A DNA stretch of 64,000 bases, from the NCBI RefSeq assembly GCF_029714365.1, contig NZ_CP121661.1, positions 248,001-312,000 on the forward strand. Direction: 5' to 3'. Made by a program: the position numbers and the translations under genes. Under the pieces are notes generated by a model. That model made no database searches. It saw only the letters and a program-made list of their open reading frames with translations, and had not been told where the DNA came from. The DNA is from Sinorhizobium terangae (GTDB lineage: Bacteria > Pseudomonadota > Alphaproteobacteria > Rhizobiales > Rhizobiaceae). Every line of letters starts with the position of its first letter. The stretch's first letter is position 1. Shown here piece after piece: positions 1 to 9,783 of the stretch.

Positions 1-3000
1 CCTTTACGAATGCGGCGGCCTGCGCGATGCCAGGATGAGATACGACCGCCGTCTCAATTTCCTCAAGCTCAATTCGGAAACCCCGAAGCTGAATTTGGTT
101 GTCCGCTCGACCGCAAATCTCCAGAAGACCTTTGGCCGAGATGCGGGCGATATCACCACTACGATAAAGGACGCTGTATTGACCTTCATCGTACGGATTT
201 GGAACGAAACAGTGTTCTGTTCGCTCGGGATCCTTCCAATAGCCCGAGCTCACGCAGCGTCCTGCCACACAGAGTTCACCTGCGACTCCGACGGGAACCC
301 GTTTCAACTGGGCGTCAAGGACGTACATTCTCACATTATCGATCGGGCGCCCGACGGGCACAGCCGAAGATCCATCGTCGGCGTCCGATGTTCCGTACAC
401 CGCTGCATTGGACGCGCACTCTGTCGTGCCATAAAAATTCCATAGCGGCACATCTGGAAAACACTCTCGCCAACGAAAGGGAAGTGAAGGCGGCATCGGT
501 TCAGCGCTGCTTGTAACCAGGCGCAGGTTGGTCGTTTTCTGCAGGCGCTTTTGAGCGGCAATTAAACCGGACAGAATGGGCGGAGAGGCAAACAACCGCG
601 TGACGTGATGCCGTGCCAAAGGGCTCAACAAAAGTTCCGGGTCGTGCAACTGCTCATCGGTCAGAATCAGGGTGGGCACCCCCTTCAGGAGCCCCCCAAA
701 ATACTCCCATGTCGCAGCAACAAGTGCCGCTGACTTCTGTACAGCCATCACGTCGAAGCGATCAAAGGGAAAGCATCGCCACATCCAGTTCAGTCGATTG
801 AGTATTGCGGATTCCGGTATGAGAACGCCCTTCGCCTTACCCGTCGACGATGAGGTGTATATCAGGCTGGCTGCGCCCTCATCGGCCAATTCGACAGTTC
901 GGTGCGTGAGCGGCCCGGGGGCGTATCTAGCCTCCAGGGTAGACAGATTAACGCACGGCACACCGAAATCGACCTCTTCCTCCTCGCTGGCGTGAACAAG
1001 CAGCTTCGCGCCACTGTCCCTCACGATATGGCCGACACGTTCCTCCGGGTAATCTGGCGATATAGGCACGGCAGTTGCCCGCAAATCCCGGATGGCCAAA
1101 GTCGTGGCCGCTACATCTGGAGACCTGTCGACCAGCATCGCAACGATATCTCCCGGCCCCACACCGCACCTTCGCAGAACGGACCGGATCGCAGTCATGC
1201 GTTCGCGCAGTTGGCCAAACGTGATTGCTCCGAACTCGCCGAAATAAGCCACCCGATCGATATTTGAAGCGCTCACCTGATCGAACGCTTCTACAAGTGT
1301 AGGCTCGCTTTCATATGACCGCTCGTCACCTTTGAGCGAGTTTAGAATGGCGACGTCCGACGGGCTGAGGCTGCTCAGGGCGACAATCGGCTCGGCCGAT
1401 CCCTCGACACAGGCAGCAATGAGATGGCGAAGATTCTCGGCCATGCGAGCGATGACATCGCTCGAAAATACGTCTTCCGCATAAGCCAGCTGCAATGCGA
1501 TTGCATCGCCTTCGTCTTGTGCGTAGAGCGTAAGGTCGAATTTCACATACCCTGTGTCGTATTCGCGAAATGTCAGTTCCAAATCGCGCTTGGCAGGAGG
1601 TTCCGCGGGCTCGGAGTACATGTTGAACATGGCTTGGAAGATCGGCGATCGACCGGGTTCGCGGTAGAGTCGGGTATCCCTGACCATCCAGCTAAATGGA
1701 TACGCCGAGTTCGCGATCGCATCGCTTATGAGGTCCTGCACATGAGTTACGTGAGCCGCGAAGGACTTATTGACGTCGATCATGGTTCGAATTGGCATCA
1801 TGTTGAGGAAAAATCCGACGATCTCCTCGGTGCCTGGCTGGCTGCGCACCACGTGCGGTATGCCAACGATCACATCGTCTTGGCCGCTATACATCCGCAA
1901 CAGCAGCTTGAAGCATGCCAATAGGGTTGTGGAAGTCGTGCACCTGTGCCGGCGCGCAAAATCCCGCACTTGATCAGACAGTTCGCCGCCAAGGAGAACC
2001 GCATGCGACTTCCCGCGGTAGGAACCTGCTTTCGACCGCAGTCGATCATTCCCGAGCGAAAGTACGGGAGGATTGTCGCCCAGCTGACGACGCCAATAGC
2101 GCCGCTGATCACTCAGCGACTCCGGTGTAACATGTACACTTTCCCAGAGCGCATAGGTCGACAGTGAAGGGCGATTTGCTGGAGAGACTGCAGCGGCATT
2201 GGAGTATCTCGTTTGTAATTCCCTGAGCAGGACAGAGATTGACCACGCATCTATGATGATTTCGTGCGCGGTTATCAGCATGAGATGGTCGTCGGCGCGA
2301 AAACGGATCATGCGCGCACGAAACAAATTGCCCTGACTGAGATCAAAGGGATTGTTGAGCTCCGTCCGCCGCAACTCCGCCAAAAGCTCCTCGCCCTCTT
2401 CTTGAGGCAGGTGAGTAGCGTCCACCAACTCTATATCGGAGCTCTGCGGATGATCAAAAATCTGAACCGGCCCATCTTCGTCGCTGAAACGTGCCGAAAG
2501 CGCGTCATGCGCCTGAACAACATCGTTCCAGATTTTATTGAATGCGGTTGGGTCGATAGCACCTCGGATACGCACACCACCCTGAATGATGTAATTTTTC
2601 GCGGTCGGATCCAACTGCCAGAGAAACCAAAGGTGTTCTTGCACTCGCGTCAGGGGCGCTCGTCTGAGCTTCCCACACGCGGGAAGCACGTCCTTTGTCG
2701 TTTCGGATTGGCCTGATATCGACAATGCAAGCGACCTGATGGTCCCATTCAGAACAACCCTGAAATCCGCATTTGCTCCGAGCTGCCTCCGAATCTGAGC
2801 CAATATAAGTACCGCGCGGAGCGAGTCGCCCCCGAGATCCATGAATTGGTCATCGACGCCAATGCCTTCGATCCGAAGAACGCTGGACCAAATATCTCGT
2901 AGTGTGTTTTCAAGCTCCGTCTTTGGTTGTTCGGGCGGACTCAGCAGTTCCGGGCGAACCGTTGTCGGATCGGGCAGTAACGCGAGATCCACCTTCCCGT

Positions 3001-4573
3001 TTCGGGTGATAGGCATCCGCTCGACACGAATGATCCGCTCGGGAAGCATGTAGCCAGGAAGCGTTTCGGCAGCAAAGCTCCGGAGTTCACCCTCTGAAAG
3101 TTCGGCAGGAGCCGACACATAGGCCAGTATTCGTCTTGGCCCAGTTTCTCGGCCGGTGTTGGTAATATCCCGAGCCGTGAGCTTCACGCTCTCGTTGGCG
3201 GGTGCGATAGCAACGGCGGCACTTACCAAAGGATGAGCGCAGAGGCGAGACTCGATTTCTCCAAGTTCGATCCGGTGCCCCCGGATCTTGATCTGGCGAT
3301 CTCGTCTACCAAGACACTCCAGCAGGCCGTCTGCCCTGATACGTCCGAGATCGCCGGTCTTGTAGAGCTGCCGATAGGATGGATGGTCCGAGAACGGGTT
3401 CGGCAAAAAGACGTCTTTGGTGCGCACGCCATCGTTGATGTATCCATCAGCGACACCGACTCCGCTAACACAGATCTCGCCAACTTCTCCCGTCTTGCAC
3501 AGACGCGATCCATTGGCGACATAAACGGTAAGATTGGCAATAGGCTTACCGACGGGCAAATAGGTGTCAGCTGTACTGGGCGGGAGAGATATCAAATGGT
3601 GTGTAACCCCATCCGCACATTCGGTCGGTCCGTAGTGATTGAGAATTGGCACTCGAGGATAAAGTGTCAGCCACCCGTGCGCCAAGGCAGGCGTCAGCGG
3701 CTCGCCGACCGTGGAGACCATGCGCAACGCACGAAAAAGCCGCTTCTTGACTGAGAGTGTCTGGAGATACTCAACGAAGACGGCTAGCACCGATGGAACG
3801 AATTGGGCAATTGTGACGCGATTTGCCTGCAATGCCTCAAGAAGGGCCGTCGGAGATCTCACTGTCGAATCATCTATGATCGCGACGCAACTGCCGACGC
3901 ATAACCCTGCCAAAAGCTGCCAAAGCGAGATGTCAAAGCTATGCGAGGCAGTTTGTGCGACACAGTCCTTCTCACTTAGCTGGAGCGCATCCAGTTTGGC
4001 CCTCAAGTGGTTGTTCAGGCCTGCGCGCTTGACCATCACTCCCTTGGGTCTCCCCGTCGAACCGGACGTAAACAGAATGTAAGCGAGATGGCCCTCAGCC
4101 GAAGTTGGCATTCCAGGAGAGGCACGGCCACCGCGTAGCGCCGTCTGCACCGTCAAGAATTGTCGGCCGGTGCTGTTTTCCTGAAAGAGGTCAAGCTCTT
4201 CCGGTCTTTCCGGCCCGATAATCAGAGTGCATCCACTCTGCTCGACCATGAAAGAAATGCGGGAGACCGGCAAAGACGGATCGAGCGGCAAATATGTTGA
4301 GCAGCTTTTCAAAATTGCAATTACCGTGGCTGCCCAATGGGGGTTTCGGTCACCGAAATACCCCACGATTTTACCCTCTGCGCCGCGCTCTCGCAGCGTG
4401 CTCGCAATTCTATCCGACAGCAATCGCAGCTCACCATATGTGAGTTCCTCCGCGCCATGCTTAATCGCTATCCTGTCCGGGAACGACGCCGCAATTTCAT
4501 CGATAGCCGTAACGACATCGATGAGCTGACTTCCGACAAATTCGGACTTCGCAGTCCGGTTTTCCTTGAGCAT
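1..4573 (-). CDS. nonribosomal peptide synthetase, 5' part (A-T-C-A...), runs off window
   Basis: An uninterrupted minus-strand reading frame of 1524 codons runs from an ATG at 4573 to the window edge with no stop, so the gene is incomplete. The start is preceded by GAGGA about seven bases upstream. Order seen: adenylation domain 1 (about residues 15-530; core motif FTSGSTGRPKG near 165; NGKVD lysine near 530), carrier domain (LGGDS serine near 581), condensation domain (about 640-1080) and adenylation domain 2 (from about 1100; IYTSSSTGKAKG near 1234). Starting with an A domain and no C domain suggests a loading module that starts a chain. Two oddities: the condensation motif reads HEIIIDA instead of HHxxxDG, losing the second, catalytic histidine; and in A2 the aspartate that normally holds the substrate amino group appears as valine (LVAATWE where FDASVWE is usual). 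Product unknown. The family is certain, activity of the C domain is doubtful. Confidence 0.93.
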   Translation of the reverse strand, partial: MLKENRTAKSEFVGSQLIDVVTAIDEIAASFPDRIAIKHGAEELTYGELRLLSDRIASTLRERGAEGKIVGYFGDRNPHWAATVIAILKSCSTYLPLDPSLPVSRISFMVEQSGCTLIIGPERPEELDLFQENSTGRQFLTVQTALRGGRASPGMPTSAEGHLAYILFTSGSTGRPKGVMVKRAGLNNHLRAKLDALQLSEKDCVAQTASHSFDISLWQLLAGLCVGSCVAIIDDSTVRSPTALLEALQANRVTIAQFVPSVLAVFVEYLQTLSVKKRLFRALRMVSTVGEPLTPALAHGWLTLYPRVPILNHYGPTECADGVTHHLISLPPSTADTYLPVGKPIANLTVYVANGSRLCKTGEVGEICVSGVGVADGYINDGVRTKDVFLPNPFSDHPSYRQLYKTGDLGRIRADGLLECLGRRDRQIKIRGHRIELGEIESRLCAHPLVSAAVAIAPANESVKLTARDITNTGRETGPRRILAYVSAPAELSEGELRSFAAETLPGYMLPERIIRVERMPITRNGKVDLALLPDPTTVRPELLSPPEQPKTELENTLRDIWSSVLRIEGIGVDDQFMDLGGDSLRAVLILAQIRRQLGANADFRVVLNGTIRSLALSISGQSETTKDVLPACGKLRRAPLTRVQEHLWFLWQLDPTAKNYIIQGGVRIRGAIDPTAFNKIWNDVVQAHDALSARFSDEDGPVQIFDHPQSSDIELVDATHLPQEEGEELLAELRRTELNNPFDLSQGNLFRARMIRFRADDHLMLITAHEIIIDAWSISVLLRELQTRYSNAAAVSPANRPSLSTYALWESVHVTPESLSDQRRYWRRQLGDNPPVLSLGNDRLRSKAGSYRGKSHAVLLGGELSDQVRDFARRHRCTTSTTLLACFKLLLRMYSGQDDVIVGIPHVVRSQPGTEEIVGFFLNMMPIRTMIDVNKSFAAHVTHVQDLISDAIANSAYPFSWMVRDTRLYREPGRSPIFQAMFNMYSEPAEPPAKRDLELTFREYDTGYVKFDLTLYAQDEGDAIALQLAYAEDVFSSDVIARMAENLRHLIAACVEGSAEPIVALSSLSPSDVAILNSLKGDERSYESEPTLVEAFDQVSASNIDRVAYFGEFGAITFGQLRERMTAIRSVLRRCGVGPGDIVAMLVDRSPDVAATTLAIRDLRATAVPISPDYPEERVGHIVRDSGAKLLVHASEEEEVDFGVPCVNLSTLEARYAPGPLTHRTVELADEGAASLIYTSSSTGKAKGVLIPESAILNRLNWMWRCFPFDRFDVMAVQKSAALVAATWEYFGGLLKGVPTLILTDEQLHDPELLLSPLARHHVTRLFASPPILSGLIAAQKRLQKTTNLRLVTSSAEPMPPSLPFRWRECFPDVPLWNFYGTTECASNAAVYGTSDADDGSSAVPVGRPIDNVRMYVLDAQLKRVPVGVAGELCVAGRCVSSGYWKDPERTEHCFVPNPYDEGQYSVLYRSGDIARISAKGLLEICGRADNQIQLRGFRIELEEIETAVVSHPGIAQAAAFVK

Positions 4574-5734
4574 GAGTTTTCCTCGTAGGGCGAGACAATC
4601 ACCAGGTCAGGGTGCGGTTATCGGTGTGGGGGTCCGGCTGGCGCCGGGTCTGAGCCGGCGCGAGGCAGAAGACATCGTAGGATGGGAAGTGTCGATCCAG
4701 GACCGCCGCGACATCGAAGTGTACCCCGAACCGGAGTGGGGCCCGCATTCTGGAAAGGCGAGTATTCGACTGTGCGGGTGTCAGGACCAAGCCGATTTCG
4801 TTGGTCGTCCCGCTGGTGCATGTGGCGGCGAGGGCGGTCGCGGCGTCGGCGCCCGCGACGCCAGACGAGCTGAAGTCCGGATTGGTCGCGGATTCGACCC
4901 GGCAGTTCGTGGTGATCGTCGTCTGGCGTTGAGCTTCGTGGTGGCAGTCTGTCCGAATGTGGAGCCGAGGAAGAGCGCCAGTAAGCGCCGCAAGCGCGTT
5001 TAAAACCTAAGTAGCGTCTTTGCACTGCGTCCGTCCGAGATGCTTCAGAAATGAACGTTTATTGATGTTGCCATCCACGACATGAGAATCGGTTGGCAGC
5101 TTCTGCCGCCTCGCGACAAGGGAGTTTCAAAAGTCGTGCCAACTACGGCAGGGGAAGGAGCAGGAACAATTCTCTATGTATTATCAAAGGCTTATGAAAG
5201 GCGTAGGAATCGAACAGCATCGTGTCGCGGACTCGACAAACCAGATGTCGGGTAATCTGACGATCTCGGGTCGAAGTGCCGCCGCCAGACGCTTGCCGAA
5301 GCAATCGATGACACTTTTGACTAGAGGCCGAAGCCCCCGGGCGCACCTTGGGCGACACTCGGTAGCCAAAGGCCATCGGCGCCACGCTAGCCGAGAATCG
5401 GAATGTCGCACTTACGATCGAACTTGCCAATCGGCGCTTGGCGTACACAATTCACCGCAGTCCGGAACTTGTGGCCGGGATCTGGATGGTGCGCTCGAAT
5501 AGGCGACGTCGCACGATAGGAGGGCCAGGGCGATCAGGGCGCATAGGCTGCACTTTGGCATAGTGAGTCCCACCTCATTTCAGCAAATGCTGATTTTACA
5601 TCGGACGAAGGAGTTTGGCCTTTAGCCTTTCCGAACTAGCTCGGGCGGACGAGTCCGCGAGGCGCACTGCCGTCAAGGCGGCGCAGGCGTTTGAACGGCG
5701 ATTGACAGTCAAGAGCCGTCTCTGGTGCATGAAC
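4574..5734. other. intergenic stretch, no supported gene
   Basis: About 1.16 kb between the NRPS start and the dctA terminator. A minus-strand open frame covers roughly 4599-4998 but has no start codon in its first two thirds and no recognisable family. Other open frames here are short and overlap each other. I assign nothing beyond the presumed NRPS promoter just above 4573. Confidence 0.4.
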
Positions 5735-5769
5735 AAAAAAGGGCGCAATCTGGAAAACCAGACCGCGCC
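5735..5769 (-). terminator. rho-independent terminator of dctA
   Basis: On the minus strand GGCGCGGTCTGG, a TTTT loop and CCAGATTGCGCCC form a stem closed by a run of six T. It lies about 35 bases past the dctA stop codon. Confidence 0.8.
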
Positions 5770-5804
5770 AAGCCGCACTTACCGTGCGTTGCCCTGGGAG
5801 GCAA

Positions 5805-7130
5805 CTATTCGGCGGGCTGGACGGCCGCCGGGATGGTTTTGACCGGCACTTCACCCGCAAGTGCCGCAGAGAGCTGCGCCCGGTCGAGTTCGCCTTCCCA
5901 CCTCGCTACGACCAGCGTCGCAGTTGCATTGCCAATAATATTGGTGAGCGCCCGGCATTCCGACATGAAGCGGTCGATGCCGAGGATCAGCGCCATGCCG
6001 GCGACCGGTACCGAGGGAACGACCGAGAGCGTTGCGGCGAGCGTGATGAAGCCCGCGCCGGTGATGCCGGCAGCGCCCTTCGAGCTCAGCATGGCGACAA
6101 GCAGCAGCAGGATCTGGTCACCGAGGGACAGCGGGATATCGGTCGCCTGCGCGATGAAGAGCGCGGCAAGCGTCATGTAGATGTTGGTGCCGTCGAGGTT
6201 GAAGGAATAACCCGTCGGGATGACGAGGCCGACGACGGAGCGCTTGCAGCCTGCCTTCTCCATCTTGTTCATCAGGCCCGGCAGCGCCGCCTCCGAGGAG
6301 GAGGTGCCGAGTACGAGCAGCAGTTCTTCCTTGATGTAGCGGATAAGCGCGACGATCGAGAAGCCGTTGTAGCGCGCGACCGCGCCAAGCACGATGAAGA
6401 CGAAGAGGAAGGAGGTAAGATAGAACGTGCCGATCAGCATCGCGAGATTGGCGATCGACGCCACGCCGTACTTGCCGATGGTGAAGGCCATCGCACCGAA
6501 AGCGCCGATCGGGGCGGCCTTCATCAGGATCGCCACCAGGCGGAAAATCGGCAGCGTCAGCGCTTGCAGGAAATCGACCACCGGCTGGCTTTTTTCGCCG
6601 ACCATGGCAAGCGCGATGCCGAACAGGACCGAGATGAACAGCACCTGCAGGATGTCGCCCTCGGCGAAAGCACTGACCAGCGTCGTCGGAATGATGTTCA
6701 TGAGAAAGCCGGTGACCGACTGCTCATGCGCCTTCTCGGTATACGTAGTCACCGCCTTCATATCGAGCGAAGCCGGATCGATATGCATGCCGGAGCCCGG
6801 CTGGACCACATTCGCGACCACGAGACCGACGATGAGCGCCAGCGTCGAGAAGGTCAGGAAGTAGATCATCGCCTTGCCGGCGACGCGCCCGACCTTGGCG
6901 AGATCGGTCATGCCGGCGATACCGGTCGCGACCGTCAGGAAGATGACCGGCGCGATGATCATCTTGACGAGCTTGATGAAGGCATCGCCCAGCGGTTTGA
7001 GCTCGGTGCCGACATCCGGATAGAAATGCCCGAGCAGGATGCCCGCAGCGATCGCCGCGAGGACCTGGACATAGAGATGCCGATAGAGCGGTGTCTTGCC
7101 GCGGACCTCCGCGGAATGTTGTGCGATCAT
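5805..7130 (-). CDS. dctA: C4-dicarboxylate/proton symporter DctA
   Basis: A 441-residue DAACS-family carrier for succinate, fumarate and malate in the inner membrane, which in rhizobia feeds bacteroids during nitrogen fixation. The start at 7130 is preceded by GGAGGATATC and gives the family's usual length; the longer open frame from 7241 adds 37 atypical residues. Family landmarks seen: multiple hydrophobic segments, the serine-rich [11 protein letters not shown] hairpin, the [14 protein letters not shown] segment and the helix following [10 protein letters not shown]. It ends in a strong terminator. Upstream are a sigma-54 promoter and a DctD-like palindrome, so control by DctB/DctD and RpoN is likely, but no dctB or dctD gene lies next to it in the window, unlike the classical rhizobial locus. 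Confidence 0.96.
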   Translation of the reverse strand: MIAQHSAEVRGKTPLYRHLYVQVLAAIAAGILLGHFYPDVGTELKPLGDAFIKLVKMIIAPVIFLTVATGIAGMTDLAKVGRVAGKAMIYFLTFSTLALIVGLVVANVVQPGSGMHIDPASLDMKAVTTYTEKAHEQSVTGFLMNIIPTTLVSAFAEGDILQVLFISVLFGIALAMVGEKSQPVVDFLQALTLPIFRLVAILMKAAPIGAFGAMAFTIGKYGVASIANLAMLIGTFYLTSFLFVFIVLGAVARYNGFSIVALIRYIKEELLLVLGTSSSEAALPGLMNKMEKAGCKRSVVGLVIPTGYSFNLDGTNIYMTLAALFIAQATDIPLSLGDQILLLLVAMLSSKGAAGITGAGFITLAATLSVVPSVPVAGMALILGIDRFMSECRALTNIIGNATATLVVARWEGELDRAQLSAALAGEVPVKTIPAAVQPAE

Positions 7131-7223
7131 GATATCCTCCACGCGGGCCCAGTCCGGCAACAGGCCGGGCCTCCCGGGCCACCTTTCCGAAGATCGACAG
7201 CACCGCTGCCTTGTAGAGCTATC

Positions 7224-7241
7224 GAGCAAACGGCATGCCAA
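7224..7241 (-). promoter_or_regulatory. sigma-54 (-24/-12) promoter of dctA
   Basis: The minus strand reads TTGGCATGCCGTTTGCTC. The GG and GC doublets are exactly 10 bases apart, matching TGGCACG-N4-TTGCT with one change. It lies about 95 bases upstream of the dctA ATG. Confidence 0.75.
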
Positions 7242-7313
7242 CGGACCGCGGCTCGATTAGCACCCTGAAATAGTGAGGCATTTTTCTTCGAGCGCCGGAG
7301 CGCAACATAATCG

Positions 7314-7330
7314 TGTGCGGAAATCCGCAA
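7314..7330. promoter_or_regulatory. DctD-type upstream activator palindrome
   Basis: TGTGCGGAAATCCGCAA contains the perfect arms TGCGGA and TCCGCA around AA, about 75-90 bases upstream of the sigma-54 promoter. Rhizobial DctD sites have this kind of TGCGG/CCGCA symmetry; the assignment is by resemblance. Confidence 0.55.
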
Positions 7331-8689
7331 GATCGACCGGGCAATGGGCGAAAACATACACAATGCTGCCAAATTCAGACCGGCGATGGACGACCTTTGT
7401 GCATTGCGCGCTCGCGTGCGGCAGGGATGGTCCCGGCCCATGCTTGTGCGACGCGGGCCGGCAGGCCATAGAAGACGAAATCTCGGGCGGAGGGGTCCTT
7501 GCCGACGTAGCCGAGGAATTCCAAGTACGATCAAACAGGACATGACGACTCCGGACGCTCGGCCACGTTTCACGTCGTCATCTTCCTTCCAGCGTTGACG
7601 TTGCCCGGCTTGCGACCCCGCGGCGTATAGCCGTTCTTCTGCTATTGGTCCTGACCTTCGGTGACGCCTGTTGCTGCCGCTCATTGATGTGAGCCAACAC
7701 ATCGGAGGGCCGCTTGCTGGCAGTGATTGCTACATAGGTCACGCGCTGATCCCTATCGAACACGCGGTAGGGCAGGCATGTCCTTTCCAGCGCCCGTCGA
7801 GCCGGCCATGCGGGCGGTTTCGATTCCAGCTGTATGCGTTCGGTCCTGATTGACCGCACGGCCGGTTCCTGGTCGCCTATGGGCTCGCTCGAATACCTTG
7901 ATGCCACGATCGAGTGTGCCTGTACTTCGCCGAGGACGAGGGGAGACTTTCCCATGCGAGCAGCAGTGTAGAGGAAGAGCGAGCGCTTTCAGCGCGTTCA
8001 CCACTTGCGCGGTCAGCTACGCGAGATCCTGCCCAAGTCCAGGAAAGCCCGTGTGTCCATGCCCCATCATGGTGAGGCGAATGAGAGCAAAACCGGGCGG
8101 CAAGCGGCGCAGACCTTTACCAATCCCTGTGATGGTTAATTTGCGTAAAACCCGACTCGTTGTTCAGCCTCCAAATGATGTCGCGTAGGGCAGCCGTCCG
8201 AAAAACCGGACCTGCCGTGTGTCTCGTGGTCGAAGCGACGGCCGTATCGCCGGAAGGTCGTATGGTTGTGCCGGGCTGTGGACTGATGCGCAGGCCGAGG
8301 CCTTCGTGCGATCGCTCACGCGCCATTTCATTGGCAGTGACGCAATAGCAATCGCTCAACTCAGCTATTGACCTGCTGCGGATCGACAAAGGCGCGGCGC
8401 CTGAACACGCGGAAAATCGTCGAGCGATAATGGGCGATGGGTTGTGCTGCGATCATCATGTGTGGAGCGGCCGTTTGTTGCAAGAGAGAAAATCTGTGAT
8501 GCGCTCTGGTCGGGTGCAAGCCATGTGTCCGGCCTTCGCAAGGCGGCGCATATGGCCGCAGGCCCTGATGAAGTCCGCGGATCGGGTTCCAATCAAATTA
8601 GCGCGCTCGATGCACCTTGAGCATCTCTGATTTATCCAACCCCCGGTTCGACCAGTTTGCCATCACATCTCACCACCCCTCGCTACCTA
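7331..8689. other. stretch without a supported gene
   Basis: About 1.36 kb upstream of dctA. Open frames exist on both strands but none shows a recognisable family, convincing ribosome site or consistent composition. A divergent dctB would be expected here in a typical rhizobial dct locus; I cannot see one. Confidence 0.4.
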
Positions 8690-9235
8690 CCGTCCAGCAT
8701 TCCTATTCGAGTTTGCCAAACGGAAGATTCGATTATGCAGCACCAACGTGAGCGATATAGGCCTGGTTGGGCGCCAGCAATGCCCAGGCGCTCTGTCTTG
8801 TTGGCCAGAGCCACCGGAGAGACCAGCCGGGCCGGCTTGCGGCGACTGGCCGCTTGCGCCTCGGCCTCGGCGGCGGCCGCGATGGCGCCGGGCTGGACGA
8901 CCTGTAGAAGCGATTCTTCAATGGCGTCATCAACACGTAGTCCGCCGAAGGCGATGCAGCGCGGCTCGGCATTATCCGTCCAGCCGCGACTGCAGCTGTA
9001 GCACGGAATCTGGTGCTTCATCCCGGACTAGCGGATGGTCAATTTGCGTCCGCAGCGCCGGCAACAGATCAGCCCGGCGAGGAGCGCACGGCCGTGATTG
9101 GGCGCGCCATGATGCCGGCTGGTGGGAACATTGCTACTGACCATCGTCCGGATCGCCTCGGCCTTCTCCCAGCTGACATACCCTTCATGAGCGTTTGGCA
9201 TCAGCGCCAGCCACTCCGGCCGCGCTCACGCGGGA
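8690..9235 (-). pseudogene. serine recombinase relic (zinc-ribbon region)
   Basis: Conceptual translation across stops gives pieces such as [20 protein letters not shown], then a CCRRCGRKL zinc-ribbon motif, then CIAFGGLRVDDAIEESLLQV. This is the order found after the catalytic domain of large serine recombinases (recombinase and zinc beta-ribbon domains). The N-terminal resolvase domain is absent and stops interrupt the frame. The upstream end joins the AraC relic at about 9235. It belongs to the same broad family as the relic at 58096-59682 but is clearly divergent from it. Confidence 0.7.
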
Positions 9236-9775
9236 AGCACCGTAGCCGTAGGCGGCCTTGTAGAGAACCGAGAAGCGGCTGGGATTGGAAAACCGAAGGC
9301 TCGGGGCCAAGTCGGTAATGCTCTCCGTTCGGCCGGCCTTGATCGCGCCGTGTGCTGCAGGCAGCCTGTAGCTACGGAGAATGCCAACCGGCGAGTCTCC
9401 GCGGTAGGTGCGGAACATCCTATGCAGCGCCCGAGGCTGCAGCCTGCGGCGCCGGCAAGATCGTCATCGCCAATCGTTATCGGGTTGAACAAGTTCTGAC
9501 GCATGAAAGCCTCGGCCTTGAGGCATGTGAAACGTCACGAAACTGCGAACCTCGATAGCGATTCATTTTCCTGAAGTTTCGCAGGCGCTTGCAACGTGAT
9601 TCGCGGGGAATGGATCCCGTCGATCAGTGATTTCAATCGCGCCGGCCAGCACGAAAAAGACACTGCAGCGCGTCATATTGCGTCTGGGAATCGCCTCAAG
9701 ACTGACGGTATGCTCCGGGCTCAGGATCGCGCTTGTGAACAGATGCTGCTTGCTGCAGTTGAGCCTTATTAGGCT
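9236..9775 (-). pseudogene. AraC-family regulator relic
   Basis: Two blocks resemble the intact AraC gene at 12660-13667. The upstream block (about 9563-9775) matches its cupin-like N-terminal part (FFVLAGAIEITDR and [12 protein letters not shown]). The downstream block (about 9236-9520), in shifted frames, matches the DNA-binding part ([17 protein letters not shown], then [14 protein letters not shown], then [15 protein letters not shown]). The middle of the gene is deleted and frameshifts remain, so it cannot work. Its end abuts the recombinase relic. Confidence 0.85.
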
Positions 9776-9783
9776 TGGGGAAC

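Noticed and set aside
4599..4998. Minus-strand open frame of about 130 codons after the NRPS start region
   Set aside because: No start codon in its first two thirds, no recognisable motif; not enough to call a gene.
5784..7268. 494-codon plus-strand open frame
   Set aside because: Exactly antisense to dctA; composition is charged and repetitive as expected of a shadow of a high-GC membrane protein.
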